This document shows, piece after piece, positions 20,288 through 32,323 of a stretch of DNA of 64,000 bases. Numbering within the stretch: the stretch's first letter is position 1; each line of letters opens with the position of its first letter. Both the position numbers and the translations under genes were made by a program. The DNA is from Clavaria fumosa (lineage: Eukaryota; Basidiomycota; Agaricomycetes; Agaricales; Clavariaceae). A model generated the notes under the pieces. The model was not told the DNA's origin. It made no database searches and saw nothing but the letters and a program-made list of their open reading frames with translations. The stretch lies in assembly GCA_951802425.1 (NCBI GenBank), contig OX637796.1, positions 2,976,001 to 3,040,000 of the forward strand. The letters run 5' to 3'.

Positions 20288-21684
20288 ATGACGACCCGCA
20301 CGACCACCACAACGACAGCGACAATGGCGGACTACCCCAAAACGACACAGGCAATCACCATCGCGCGGCACGGCGGCGTCGACGTCCTCGAGAAGACCGA
20401 GGTCCCCGTCGTCGTCCAGCCGGACCACATCGTGGTCCGCGTCGAGTACCTCGGCGTGAACTTCATCGACATCTACCACCGGTGCGTGTGCGCCTCCGCC
20501 CAGGCAGGGGTGTGTGTAGCTATTCCGGTTGATTGACCGCGGGCGGTTCCCCCACCTCAACCAGGAGCGGGCTCTACCCGTTGAAGCAGCTCCCCGCGAC
20601 GCTCGGCACGGAGGCGGCGGGCGTCGTCCTCGCGCTCCCCACGGACCCCGCCGTCCTCGCAGACCCCGACTACCAAGCACGCGCCTTCCGCGTCGGGGAC
20701 ACAGTCGCCGTAGTAAGTCTCCCTCCCCAAAGCCGCCCGCCGCCCGCCCCGGCTCACGCTCACCGATGCCGCCCCCGCAGCTCGGCCCCGGCGCGTTCGC
20801 CGCGACGCTCTCCGTCCCCTGGGGCACCGCGTACCCGCTCCCGCACGCCGTGTCGACGCGCACGGCCGCCGCCGCGCTCCTGCAGGGGCTCACCGCGCTC
20901 ACGCTCGCACACGAGGCGCACGCGGTGCGGCGCGGCGTCGACGCGGTGTTCGTGCACGCGCTCGCGGGCGGGCTCGGGCTGCTCCTTGCGCAGGTCGCGC
21001 GGCGCGTGTGTGGCGCGCGCGCGCTCCTCGGGACGACGGGCACGCAGGCGAAGGCGGACGCGGCGCGGCGCGTCCTGGGCGCGGGCTGTCCCGTGGACGC
21101 GCTGATTGTGCACAGGGAGGAGGGGGACGTCCCCGGGAAGGTCCTGGAGTTCACGGGCGGCGAGGGGGTGGATGTCGTGTATGATGGCGTCGGGAAGGCG
21201 ACGTGAGTGGGTTGGTGTTGGGTGTCGGAGTGACGACGGGCTGATCCCCCCCCCCCCCCGCCAACAGGTTCGAGGGCGACTTCAGGATGCTCAAGCGAAA
21301 GGGCACGCTCGTGTGCGTCGGGAACGCGTCCGGCGCCATCCCGCCGTTTGACGTGCTCAAGCTCTCCGAGAAGAACATCAAGCTCGTGCGGCCCACGTGC
21401 GTTGTCCCTCTTCCCCCCCCCCCCCTGCTCTGCCCTGTGTTTACGTGCGGACCCCCGCCGCTGCCAGCGCGACGAACTACCTCTATACGCCTGCTGAGCG
21501 GCTGCACTATGGGAACATGCTCTTCGACCTGCTCGCGCGCGGCGAGCTGAACGTCAGCGTGTACCGCGAGTACCCGTTCTCCGCCGCGGGCGTCGCGCAG
21601 GCGCAAACGGACCTTGCGGACGGGATAACTGTTGGGAAGCTCGTCATCAAGGTTGCCGAGGACAAGGCTGCCGAGGGCGCGTGA
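20288..21684 (+). CDS. NADPH:quinone oxidoreductase, zeta-crystallin type (MDR superfamily)
   Basis: Reduces quinones or enones with NADPH, protecting against oxidative stress. The start may be 20288 or, more like the family, MADY at 20324. Exon 1 has TQAITIARHGGVDVLEKTEV and EYLGVNFIDIYHR. An intron at 20482-20564 joins to SGLYPLKQLPATLGTEAAGV. Later exons give FRVGDTVAV, LGPGAFAATLSVP, VFVHALAGGLGLLLAQVARR (nucleotide-binding AxxGGxG), VDVVYDGVGKAT, FRMLKRKGTLVCVGNASG and a C-terminal NYLYTPAERLHYGNMLFDLL. No catalytic zinc ligands are present, as expected for quinone reductases. Four introns interrupt it; two have unusual C-runs just before the acceptor or after the donor (about 21247-21260 and 21415-21425). 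Confidence 0.9.
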
Positions 21685-21906
21685 GCTGCGCCAAGGAGGA
21701 AAAAACGCGGGTCCCAGCAAGAGAGATATATAAACCGTTGTATTTTGTTGCAAGTGACTAACTGTAAGAAGAAGCAAAAACGTACTGTACGTAATCCCCA
21801 CAGCGGGAAACAAAGAAGGGCAAAGCAAAAAAAAGAAAAGGTGTACAATAGTTTCGTGTCGTTTCCAGGGTACTGCATGATTAGCTCTTTTTCATGAAAG
21901 CTCCGA

Positions 21907-23620
21907 TCAGGCACCGCCGCCGCCGCCGACAGCTTTCCCGCCCGCACGTTGGTGGCTCGCCGTCTTGCGCTTCCCGCCGCGCCCGCTCTTCTTCGCGTTC
22001 CGCTTCGCCTTGCACGCGTCGCAGTACCAGCTCCCGACGGGCGTCACGGTCAGGTTGAGACACCCCAGGTGGAACTATCAAAGGAACGATCAGCGGGAGC
22101 CGAGGCAAACGAAAGACAGCCCGCGCACCCATTCTTTCTCGCACGACAGGTCGTCGCACGCGATCATCTCGCCGTAGCTCACGCCGTCGCAGATGCAGTA
22201 CCGTCGGTTGTCCACGTCGTCGTCGCCCTCGCCCTCCAGGTCGCCCATGGCGCCCGCGTCGGCAGCGGCTGCCCCCCCGCCCGGCGTCGCCCCGCCTGAC
22301 AGCGAGCCCGCATGGACAGGCGCAAACATGAGCGGGGTGCGCGGGCGCGCGACGGGCATCCCAGGGCCTTCGAGCTGGCCGGGGATCGGCCACTCCGGCG
22401 CATTCATGCCCGGCACACCGACGCCGCCACCACCACCAGGAGCCGTCGAGAGTATGGGCGGCCGCCCCGTCACCACCGCCCCGACCGCCTCTATGGCCGC
22501 GCGCTTGAAGCACTCGATTGGATCTTCCCCGCCGTTGTACAGCAGCGACGTGTGTGCGGAGGGGGCGGGCACGGGCGTGTGGAACGCGTCGCGCCGGGCC
22601 GACCCGTTGCTGCCAGCGCCGCCCCCTGCGACCGCGTTGCTGGACGTGTGGGCACCGCTGCCGCTGCCGCGCTCGTAGATCCCGCCCGATCCTGGCGGGG
22701 TGGACACGGACAGGTTGGATGGCCGCGCGCGCTTCGCTGTGCCGGACGAGCCGGCGGGGCCCGGGTTGCTCGCGCGCGAGGACGGCGCGCCCTGCGCGTG
22801 GCGCGGCTGTGTGTCGGTGCTGAACTGGTACTGCGCGGTGTGGTGCGAGGGCATGTGTGAGTTGGCGGAGAGCACGGACTCGGATGGGGAGGCGGCGCGG
22901 TCGTGTCTTCTGTCCGCGTTAAAATACACCTAGAGATAGACACGTAGTGACGTACTTTCTGCTGCGGGCGTTGTTGCGGCTGCGCGGGGCACCCTCGCCC
23001 GCTCTGTCCTTCCGTGGTGACCGGCCATTCGCCCCTCCCCCTTCTACATCGCCGTCTTCTCTCGGGGCACGCTTTTTCTTGGAGGGGCTATCCACAGAGC
23101 CGGTCAGCAGGCTACCGTACCCGCCTCTCCTGCGCCGCCCCGTCTCCATACCGCCCGCAGGCATATAGCTCCTCGTCGAGACATGCGGGTACGTGGTGCC
23201 CCGGCGCAAGAGCGAAGGCTGGAGCCCAGGCAGCATCTCCATCAGCGCGCGCATGTGCGAGGCCTGGCCACGCAGCATGTCCGCCGCGTGGCTCACGATG
23301 CGAATCTTGTCCTCGCCGCCGAGCTTGAGACGCCCCGCCTCCTCCGCGATCTCGCTCAGGAGCCACAGCCGCTCCTGCTTCAGCGCGCCGGGGCTGCCCT
23401 GGATCATGTCTGCGAGCCTGTTGATCTTGCCCGCGACGGAGGCGGTCGGGGAGGTCACCACCGCCTCGAGCTCGTGCAGGTCCGCGAAGACCCGCGAGAG
23501 CTCGAGGGGCAGTGAGTCGAGCGAGTGCATGTACTCTGAGAGCAGCGAGATAGCGTAGGCTGTCGTGGTGTTGGAGGCGCTTGAAGAGGATGGCAGTGTG
23601 CGTGGAGGTGCTACCATCAT
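21907..23620 (-). CDS. ING-family PHD-finger chromatin protein
   Basis: Reader of methylated histone H3 K4 that guides histone acetyltransferase or deacetylase complexes. The start at 23620 gives MMVAPPRTLPSSSS. The N-terminal ING helices read YAISLLSEYMHSLDSLPLEL followed by SRVFADLHELEAVV and GKINRLADMIQGSP. A basic linker follows. An intron near 22932-22960 joins RSRK to VYFNADRRHDR, then a long Ser/Gly/Pro-rich disordered section. The PHD finger has YCICDGVSYGEMIACDDLSC, EKEWFHLGCLNLT and GSWYCDACKAKR, with the Cys4-His-Cys3 zinc ligands visible. The C-terminus is basic and ends in a Gly run with stop at 21907-21909. The product is longer than yeast Yng2/Pho23, mostly because of the disordered middle. 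Confidence 0.88.
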
Positions 23621-23724
23621 CGTGGCCCAACGTGTTCCGTCGGGGTTGTCGTGGGTTCTGAAGGTGTCGACGACTCAACTCGAAAGGGGATTCACAGCAA
23701 AGATCATGTGACATGATTCAAGAT

Positions 23725-23730
23725 CACGTG
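23725..23730. promoter_or_regulatory. CACGTG E-box upstream of the ING gene
   Basis: CACGTG lies 105 bases upstream of the ING start codon, beside a CATGTGACATG near-palindrome (23706-23716). Its assignment to the ING promoter is by position only. Confidence 0.35.
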
Positions 23731-23796
23731 CATGACAGAGGGCAATTGGACAAGAAAGGTGGTAGGCGCATATTATATACATATGGGATGGCCGAG

Positions 23797-25949
23797 TCAG
23801 CGTCGTTTGGGTCCTCGTCCATCATCAGGACCAGGTGAGTTTCTCCGCTTCCTGCAGAGCACGTCTGAGTGTCTCTGGAGAGGATGCCCGAAGCGCAGAG
23901 CTCACCTTGCGCCTCGGTCGTCAGATTCACCCGACTCTCCACGCATCGTGTTACCGCCACCGTAGTCCAGCCCTTCGACAGCCGGCGCGTTCCCGTCCCT
24001 GTCCTTGTACTTGTTCTGGTTCCGTGGGCCAGTGGGCACCCCTGGCGGGAGTGGCGACGCAGGTCGGACGGGAATGGCTGGACGTTCTGCAGAACCTAAA
24101 ATATCAGCTGCCCCGGGGGGCAACCAACCAGAGAAACGCACCGCTGTCGGCCCCGGGGTACATCACCCCACGGCCCCGCCCTCTAGGGGGATAACCGACC
24201 GCACGACCGCGTAGGCCTGGCGCTGGAGGGCGGCCGCGGCCGTATATTGGTGGCGTCCCTCCACGTCCAGTAGGAACGGGCGCAACACCCGAGTCCATGC
24301 CAGGATACATCACTTGGCCCATGGCGCTAGGATCCTATCTATACGTAAGCCACAGAACTTGCGGTCCTTTGTAGCCTCAGACGCACTTGCATGCCGAAGT
24401 CCCCGCCCATTCCCATACCCATCATACCGGAGCCCGGTCCGCCAGGCACAAACCCATCTCCCATGCCCATCTGGACAGTCTGTTCTGGGGTCTGACCGCC
24501 TGCGCCCTGGACTTGACCTTCTTGCATCATCGGCCCCGCACCTTGCATCTGCATCCCCATATCGCCGTTCATGCCCATACCCATCGCTCCCATGTTCATG
24601 GCACCCATGCCGGACATGTCCATCATGGGGTTCATCCCAACCGCACCCGCCATCATGGCAGGGTTTGCGCTGGCCCCTGCCATCATAGCCGTAGCACCTG
24701 TCATGACCATTTGTCGGATTTCGATTGGAAGGGCATTTAGTTGATCCTCTGGCATGCCCGCAAAATTCTAAATGTGATTGGTCATCAATCTCACAGCGTC
24801 ACATGTACTGTGCAACAAGACTGACCAATACATTCGTTTTCAGGACATTAGCCATCTCCCCCAAGTCGCGTCGCCTGTAGCAGTATGCCTCCCACGAGAT
24901 CTCGTCGAACCCGTAATTGAACCAGTCGCTGATATCAGAGCCGGGCCGCCGCCACGGTTTCTCGGCCATCGCGCTCAGGTCGACTTCAAAGATTGATCGT
25001 CCATCAAGCGTGGCAGGTAACGAGGGATTGATAGAGGGGTGCGAGGGCGGAGCTATTGCGGGAGGCAGCGTCGATGGATCGACACTATCGTAAGGCTCCT
25101 TCGCGTCCAGACCGACAGTTTCTCCAGACACTCCGGTAGCACTCAACTGCAGAGGCGAGGGAGCTAATGTTGTAGTTTGAGCCGCAGGCAAAGGAGGAGC
25201 AGTTTTTGGCGGCACGGGGGCCCCTCGCTCCCGTGGCGTATATTCGGTTGTGAGGGTAGGCTGAGGCTGAGAGACTGAACCGTCGCTCAGCAGACGGAAA
25301 TGTATGAGATCGACATGAGGCTCACTTTTAGGTGTGCTAGGAGGACGGTTAAATGTGCGCGCTGCGGCCTGCCTGTCGCGGGCATGTCAGAAATTTCAAA
25401 CAAGTGGGTCAGCAGTGCTGACCTGAAATCGAGAGACCGAGCAGCGGGCTCCATGATGAATTCAACATCCTGCAACAGAAAGATGTTAGCCCCAGGCTAG
25501 GAAACAATGGCAGTTACGCGTACATCGCTGCCGCTCTCATCCTCGCTACCTGGATCCTGGTACCGACTACCTGAGTTTGACTCTCGTTCCATGTCAACTG
25601 GTTTGTCCAGGGATTCTATGTAGTCTTTAGGCTCCGCATCATTCGGTAAGGCTCTAGGGGGGCCGGTCTCAGACGACTATTCAGCCGGAGTAGTTGAGTC
25701 CAACTCACGTCTGCGGTGCTGCTCATGCGGAGAAAAAGTAGATATTCGTCAGAAAACATTCTCTTCGTTGGCACAGGCCAAAGAACGCAACAAGACAGTG
25801 TCTCGTACTCAAATCAACTAAGTCCTCACCAGCAACAGTCGGCCCCGGGTCCCCCTTGGACGCGCCATACAGGAATTCGTCATCGTCGTCCCTGAGAGAG
25901 GGTCAGACTTGCTTATAAAATCATCCCCCCCGCTTGGTTCGACATACAT
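23797..25949 (-). CDS. FIP1: Pre-mRNA polyadenylation factor FIP1
   Basis: Links poly(A) polymerase to the cleavage and polyadenylation factor in the nucleus. The defining motif is present as RRPGSDISDWFNYGFDEISW plus EAYCYRRRDLGE. N-terminal DDDDEFLYGASKGDPG is also typical. Downstream lies a Met/Gly-rich region (24380-24700), then RG-rich repeats, NQNKYKDRDGN and a basic C-terminus. The last intron (23852-23905) was set because it yields ESDDRGARKRRNSPGPDDGR followed by GPKRR and the stop at 23797-23799. At the 5' end, an intron beginning at 25947 (GTATGT) appears to split the start codon as AT|G, with an in-frame stop just upstream, so no other in-frame start is available. The start lies 11 bases from the first ATG of the divergent plus-strand frame. 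Confidence 0.88.
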
Positions 25950-26029
25950 TTTGACCAAAGATGCCTAACGGTCGATGGAGAAAAGTGCGCTGTCGAGTCA
26001 CGTTACCCGCGCCGCAGGATCCTTTCAGC

Positions 26030-26881
26030 ATGCATGTCGCGAGATACCCTCAGCTCCTGTTCTCTACTACCCAACTGTCCTCACGCAGCTATGCGCTCTC
26101 CGTCAAGCCATCTGTTGCCTACACCAGAATAAAAGGCCCTCGGATTTACTCCGAGAAAAAAAACTTTCGCTACAATCAATACACAAAATTGCTCAAGACT
26201 AGCACTACCTGCCCGCTGATCTTCTTGCAACATACAGAGTTTTCTGCGCAGAGACTTATCAAATTACGTCGAGATATCGTATCTGCGTACAATCGCAGTC
26301 TCCCATCACTCGCTACCCCGACTCCCCACCCAGTCCAGCCTCACCCTCCCACGTTGACAGTCGTGCAGACAGCCATATTCGGCGTCGCGCTGCGCGACTT
26401 CCCTTCCGTCGCCGCCGAAGAGTGCACCAAACTCTCCGCACTCGTGCGTGGGTCGCTCGCCGTGCTCACGCTTCCCTACCTGGACCCACCTCAGCTCCAT
26501 ATGGTCCTGCGCGCAATGGACCGTTCAGTCCCGCTCAAAAAACCAAAGACACCAGAGGCGCTGGCGTTGGAGCTCGAGGCTAAGAATGCCGACCCCGTGA
26601 CGCCAGGAAGGAGAGTTAAGCGGCAGCGGCCGGCGCCCATCCCAGAATTGAGGCTAGTCGGTGCACTGATTGAGAATCGGGTATTCACGGCGGAAGGGCT
26701 GCGTGAGGTGGCCGCTCTGCCAACGCTTAGCACGATACGGGCCCAGTTGGTAGGGCTTCTCAGCTCACCAGCGGCGCAGCTGGCCGCGGTATTGAGCGAG
26801 GCGAGCGGTGGGAAACTGGCACGGACGTTGGAAGGGCTTAAGCAAAGTCTGGAAGAGGCTGCAGGCGCCCAGCGAACTTGA
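26030..26881 (+). CDS. MRPL11: Mitochondrial large-subunit ribosomal protein uL10m
   Basis: Stalk-base protein of the mitochondrial ribosome, intronless. The open frame begins at ATG 25961. I prefer the ATG at 26030, which gives a typical matrix-targeting sequence (MHVARYPQLLFSTTQLSSRS, rich in Arg, Ser and hydrophobics, no acids) and leaves room for a leader beside FIP1. The mature part has KNFRYNQYTKLLKTSTTCPL, HTEFSAQRLIKLRRDIVSAY, FGVALRDFPSV, LVGALIENRVFTAEGLREVA and LLSSPAAQLAAVL, the pattern of uL10 proteins. With the later start the protein is 283 residues. The C-terminal tail is Glu/Ala rich. Confidence 0.82.
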   Translation: MHVARYPQLLFSTTQLSSRSYALSVKPSVAYTRIKGPRIYSEKKNFRYNQYTKLLKTSTTCPLIFLQHTEFSAQRLIKLRRDIVSAYNRSLPSLATPTPHPVQPHPPTLTVVQTAIFGVALRDFPSVAAEECTKLSALVRGSLAVLTLPYLDPPQLHMVLRAMDRSVPLKKPKTPEALALELEAKNADPVTPGRRVKRQRPAPIPELRLVGALIENRVFTAEGLREVAALPTLSTIRAQLVGLLSSPAAQLAAVLSEASGGKLARTLEGLKQSLEEAAGAQRT

Positions 26882-26938
26882 TTGATCTGCACTTGTTATT
26901 CTAAGGACCGATAATAAAGTCTGCACGTTCATTTCACC

Positions 26939-28065
26939 TCAGTCTTTCAGGCAGAACTCCCACGTCCTATCCTCCCCTCCTTCCCCTGTTTTTCCTAAAC
27001 CATGTAGCCGTTCCCCCTTTGTCATCCGGTGCCCGTATCCTTTCCAGGCAAGACGGCTGAATGCAAATGACCGCAGTTGCATGTAGACAGGCTGAAAAGG
27101 TGCATTGGTACGTTCTGGGGCAGGCGGACGTTTGGCGAGTCGCGGGACGTCCCTGGAATGCGTATGAAAAACGTGGTTGCATTGTAATGAAGACGGGAAC
27201 TGACCAGAGCGTGTACGGGGGTACATTCCGGAGGGTGATCAGGATGGTTCCTCGGGTCCGAGAATGTTCCCGATTCTTCTCGACGTCGTTGTTCCCATCA
27301 GTATTGTAGCCGTCGCTTGTGCCTTCGGCTTCGTCCTCTTCATCATCACTTTCTTTACGCCGACGTTTCCGAGATGGCGAAAAGTTTGGAACTGGACCCA
27401 GAGAGAGAAAGGATGCGGCGGAGCGTAGGAAACCGAGAATGAGCGTTTGGTTTGAGAGAATATTACGCTCCTGGTCCGTTATTCCTTTGCCTTTCAAACA
27501 AAGGGTTACAAGATAAATTTCGCTCCTAGAGGCTAGTCAAGTTCTTCTTACCGATATGCGGGAAGTTCCACACGATGCGATCCCATCGCCTACCTTTCAA
27601 CGCAGACACTTTCTCCAACTTCGTCGCGTCCACTCCGAACAGCACCTCCGCACCCTTCGTTCTGAGCGTCTGCACGTTCGCCTCCGCGTCCGGGTATTTT
27701 GTGTAGCACTTTTCCTCTGTGTCCAGCGCCGTGGCGGTTACATTTCTCGGATCGAGATGGTCGAGCTCCGACGACGGAGGCTCGAAAAGAAGAGCACGAG
27801 CGAACGAGAAGTTGCCTTCGCCAATCAAGAGGATCTTGTCCCGTGAGCTGAACGGGGTGACAACGCCTCTGTGCAAGTCATGAGCCCTGGCGCTGGCCTT
27901 CCTTTTGCCAGCTTTTTGAGTCCCACCGCTAGCAAAGCCAACTTTAAGTTTCTGCTCCGACGCCTGTGCGGCGCGTGCAGCTTTCTGGTTAGCCTTGAGC
28001 CGTGACTGTTGAGAAGAGAGCGCAGTCTTGAGAGACGATTTGCCACTCCCGCGCGACTTCGCCAT
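26939..28065 (-). CDS. BMT5: 25S rRNA m3U methyltransferase, BMT5-like (DUF2431)
   Basis: SAM-dependent Rossmann methyltransferase that in yeast makes N3-methyluridine in 25S rRNA. The ATG at 28063-28065 opens a Lys/Ala-rich nucleolar-type N-terminus (MAKSRGSGKSSLKTALSS). The core starts with DKILLIGEGNFSFARALLFE, the DUF2431 SAM motif, followed by NVTATALDTEEKCYTKYPDA and WDRIVWNFPHIG. A GT...AG intron near 27475-27530 restores FPHIGKGITDQERNILSNQ, the family's second hallmark. An acidic insert (ESDDEEDEAEG) precedes ILITLRNVPPYTLW. A second intron near 27145-27190 restores LWDVPRLAKRPP. The protein ends GEDRTWEFCLKD. Confidence 0.9.
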
Positions 28066-28183
28066 CACAGAGAAAGTCGATCGTTTGCCATACGTGGAGC
28101 ACGACCCTGGCCACGTATTTCAGTGCTCATCATCATCGGACACCTTTACTTTGTATATTACACTACACTACCTTTCGAAAAAG

Positions 28184-28505
28184 ATGGTTAGTGCAACCCA
28201 AGAGTCGTTCCTCTGAACACTGACTCAACCGTATCGCAAGCCCACCGAATTCGATATACGGAGGAAAAACGCTCAATTCGCCAATACTGCCCGCTCTGGC
28301 AAGAAGCCCGTCAACCCCTCGCGGCAGGAGCTACGGGAGAAACAAAGTCAGATAAAATCTTGGGCGATGGGTCTCATCGTGTTTGTCATTGTCGGAGGGC
28401 GTAAGTTTGCCGGGCTTAGTGTCGCACGCGCGACCCGATGCTAACCTCCACCGTCCAGTGTTCTTCGAGGCCATTCAATTGATTTTCCTAAGAAACGAGC
28501 CCTAA
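28184..28505 (+). CDS. YSY6: Stress-associated ER protein (RAMP4/SERP1/Ysy6 family)
   Basis: Tail-anchored ER protein that associates with the Sec61 translocon and helps membrane-protein biogenesis under stress. Three exons: the ATG alone (28184-28186), 28241-28400 and 28459-28505. An intron of 54 bases starts right after the ATG; the frame upstream of exon 2 meets a stop, so this is the only consistent start. The 69-residue product reads MPTEFDIRRKNAQFANTARS at the N-terminus, then a Lys/Gln-rich linker and one hydrophobic helix (WAMGLIVFVIVGGLFFEAIQ), ending FLRNEP. Size and layout match RAMP4 (about 65 residues). It is divergent from BMT5 with 118 bases between the two starts. Confidence 0.9.
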
Positions 28506-28605
28506 GTCAACTATCCAGAAAGGCGAGCTCATTGGCACTCGCACCCACACCTATAGTCGGGTCTGTAACATATAATATTTGTGCCTACTTTACTGAGCCT
28601 ACGTG

Positions 28606-30518
<1,913 letters not shown>

Positions 30519-30850
30519 GGCTGATACGCGCAAGGAAAGTCGGTCTAGCGAAAGACTGCTTGTATTGCTAGCCGACGACAATGAAAGAACACTTCACGCG
30601 TAGATTAGGTAATGCTAAGTCACGATACAGGACACGAGGATGGCGACTACGCTCTCTCTGTCGCCGCGCGCGACATTGGTACTCCACGCCCGAATTCAAG
30701 GACGGCAATTGCAGCATGGGACTGGGAAGAGAAGCAAGGACATCTTACATCCCGACCTTGTAGAACACCCCGCGTTCGATAGGAGGGATGCTCCATTAAT
30801 TATTGGTGAGGAACACACATGCAAGGGAGCCGACATGCTTGAGACGACGG

Positions 30851-31247
30851 TTATGCTTGTAATTTCTCTAAATTCACCAGCAGCTTTTCAAGGTCAAAGT
30901 GTGGGTTTTCTGGATCTGTGATAACTACGGACGACGAGATCAGCTTGGTGTCAGAGTACGCGACATTATAGGGAGTCGTGGTCGTGCCTCACTCACCAGA
31001 ATCTTTGGGAGCCATCTGCTTCTTCCTCCAGGCTTCTTTGGCTTCCTCTAATAGCTTTTGTCTCCGCAGTTCGGCATGATGCTCCTTTTCTAAATGGTAT
31101 GACCTTTGAAGAGCTGCGCGATGATAGATACCATATATTATGCCAGAGAAAAGGGCGGTGTATCGCGCGACCTATACGAAAAATCCGTCAGATCATAGTC
31201 AAGCGGTATATGCAGCTGGAACGCACCGTAAGTGTAGGTGAAGTCAT
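30851..31247 (-). CDS. TIM11: Mitochondrial ATP synthase subunit e (Atp21/Tim11)
   Basis: Small inner-membrane subunit needed for ATP synthase dimers and crista shape. Three exons: a seven-codon first exon (MTSPTLT, ATG at 31245-31247), a 55-65 base intron, then VARYTALFSGIIYGIYHRAA. The GIIYG in the membrane helix is the GxxxG dimerisation motif. LQRSYHLEKEHHAELRRQKL and LLEEAKEAWRKKQMAPKDS follow as a coiled-coil-like helix. The last intron is set with acceptor at the TAG before VITDPENPHFDLEKLL, because the earlier AG would shift frame. The stop is at 30851-30853. The product is 89 residues, close to yeast (96). It was found by reading frames across introns, since no exon is a long open frame. 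Confidence 0.8.
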
Positions 31248-31656
31248 CCCCCTTTGGCAGTCTGGGCGTCGCACAGTCTATCTGAGCACATGTCGGATTT
31301 CCGACGTATGATATGGCCTTGCTCACCTCGATTTGGGTTGCTGCAAAATTTGTTGGAGAACGGAAGCGACACCGAAAGGCTCCGCTCACAGCAAGGTCGA
31401 ATACCCGGTCAACGACGACCAGCACAGGTCTGACTAAGCGAGGTCCCAGTCTTCGCCAGCTTGAACCACGACTCAGCACAGTATGGTTGGCCTGCGCGGC
31501 TCACCCAGCTCATTCGGCTTGGGCTAGTACATGAATTGGACTTTCACTATGTCACCCAATTCTCTCAAAGTTTACTTTATTCTTTCAATACCAGTGGGCA
31601 AGCAGAGATTGATGTCAAGGAGCAGACCCGCAACAAGCTCAGCACAACCATTCACC
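31248..31656. other. Divergent intergenic region
   Basis: About 410 bases between ATP synthase subunit e (minus) and the GFA-domain gene (plus). Open frames on both strands here show no recognisable motif. No repeat or RNA gene seen. Confidence 0.45.
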
Positions 31657-32204
31657 ATGTCCCATCCACAAGCAAGATCTTCTAAAACTGACCTTGAAGG
31701 CAGTTGTTTCTGTGGATCTGTGGTTTACTCAGTGGTCGCTCCTCCGGTCATGAGCGCCTACTGTCACTGTACAAGTTGTCAGCGCCTCACAGGTGTCTCT
31801 TGTCGGCCCTCATGTTGTTATGCATCGGGCTCATTATTACTGTTTAACGCATCCCAGGGTGTCCTTTTGTTCATACCATACATTTTCCAGGGACAGCATT
31901 CGCTTGGAAATTTGAAGATTCGCTCAAAGAGATCTTGCTTGATTTCTTTGACAACCCGCTCAAACCCTGGAAACGACGTTGGAGGTGCAAGGCATGCGGA
32001 ACTACCGTTGCGTCGTACAATACCAAAACCAATAACTGGAGTGTTTTTGGCGCGAGTCTTCGCCGTGACCCTGAGGGACAGATTGAGGGCTGGGATACCA
32101 TCAAGCCCACAGCACACATTTTCTACGGCACCAGGCTGTTGGATATTGGGGATAGGCTGTGCAAATATGAAGGCTACGAAGGCGTCTCACCACAGATTGC
32201 TTGA
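31657..32204 (+). CDS. GFA-domain (CENP-V/GFA) zinc protein
   Basis: Member of the glutathione-dependent formaldehyde-activating enzyme-like family, many fungal members of which have no proven substrate. The ATG at 31657 gives MSHPQARSSKTDLEGSCFCG. Zinc ligands are visible as CFCGS, YCHCTSCQRLTG and WRCKACGTTVASY. One intron (donor after CGCCTCACAG, acceptor before GGTGTCC, about 31791-31857) restores GCPFVHTIHFPGTAFAWKFE. The C-terminus reads EGWDTIKPTAHIFYGTRLLD, typical of the family. The product is about 160 residues. Confidence 0.82.
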
Positions 32205-32323
32205 CGGGTATTCTGCGGCGTTATTTACGTATCATGTAGACTTTTGAACGGCAAAGTTACTCAAAGACGCCAGCGACAGGTCGTTAACCCTCTTCCGGTG
32301 GTGAGACCATTGGATCACAGCCC

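Noticed and set aside
20201..21154. 317-residue minus-strand frame over the quinone oxidoreductase
   Set aside because: Low-complexity Arg/Ala sequence antisense to a well-supported, correctly spliced MDR gene.
22193..22860. Plus-strand frames across the ING gene's disordered region
   Set aside because: Composition is a mirror of the Gly/Ser/Pro codons of the real gene; no start context or motif.
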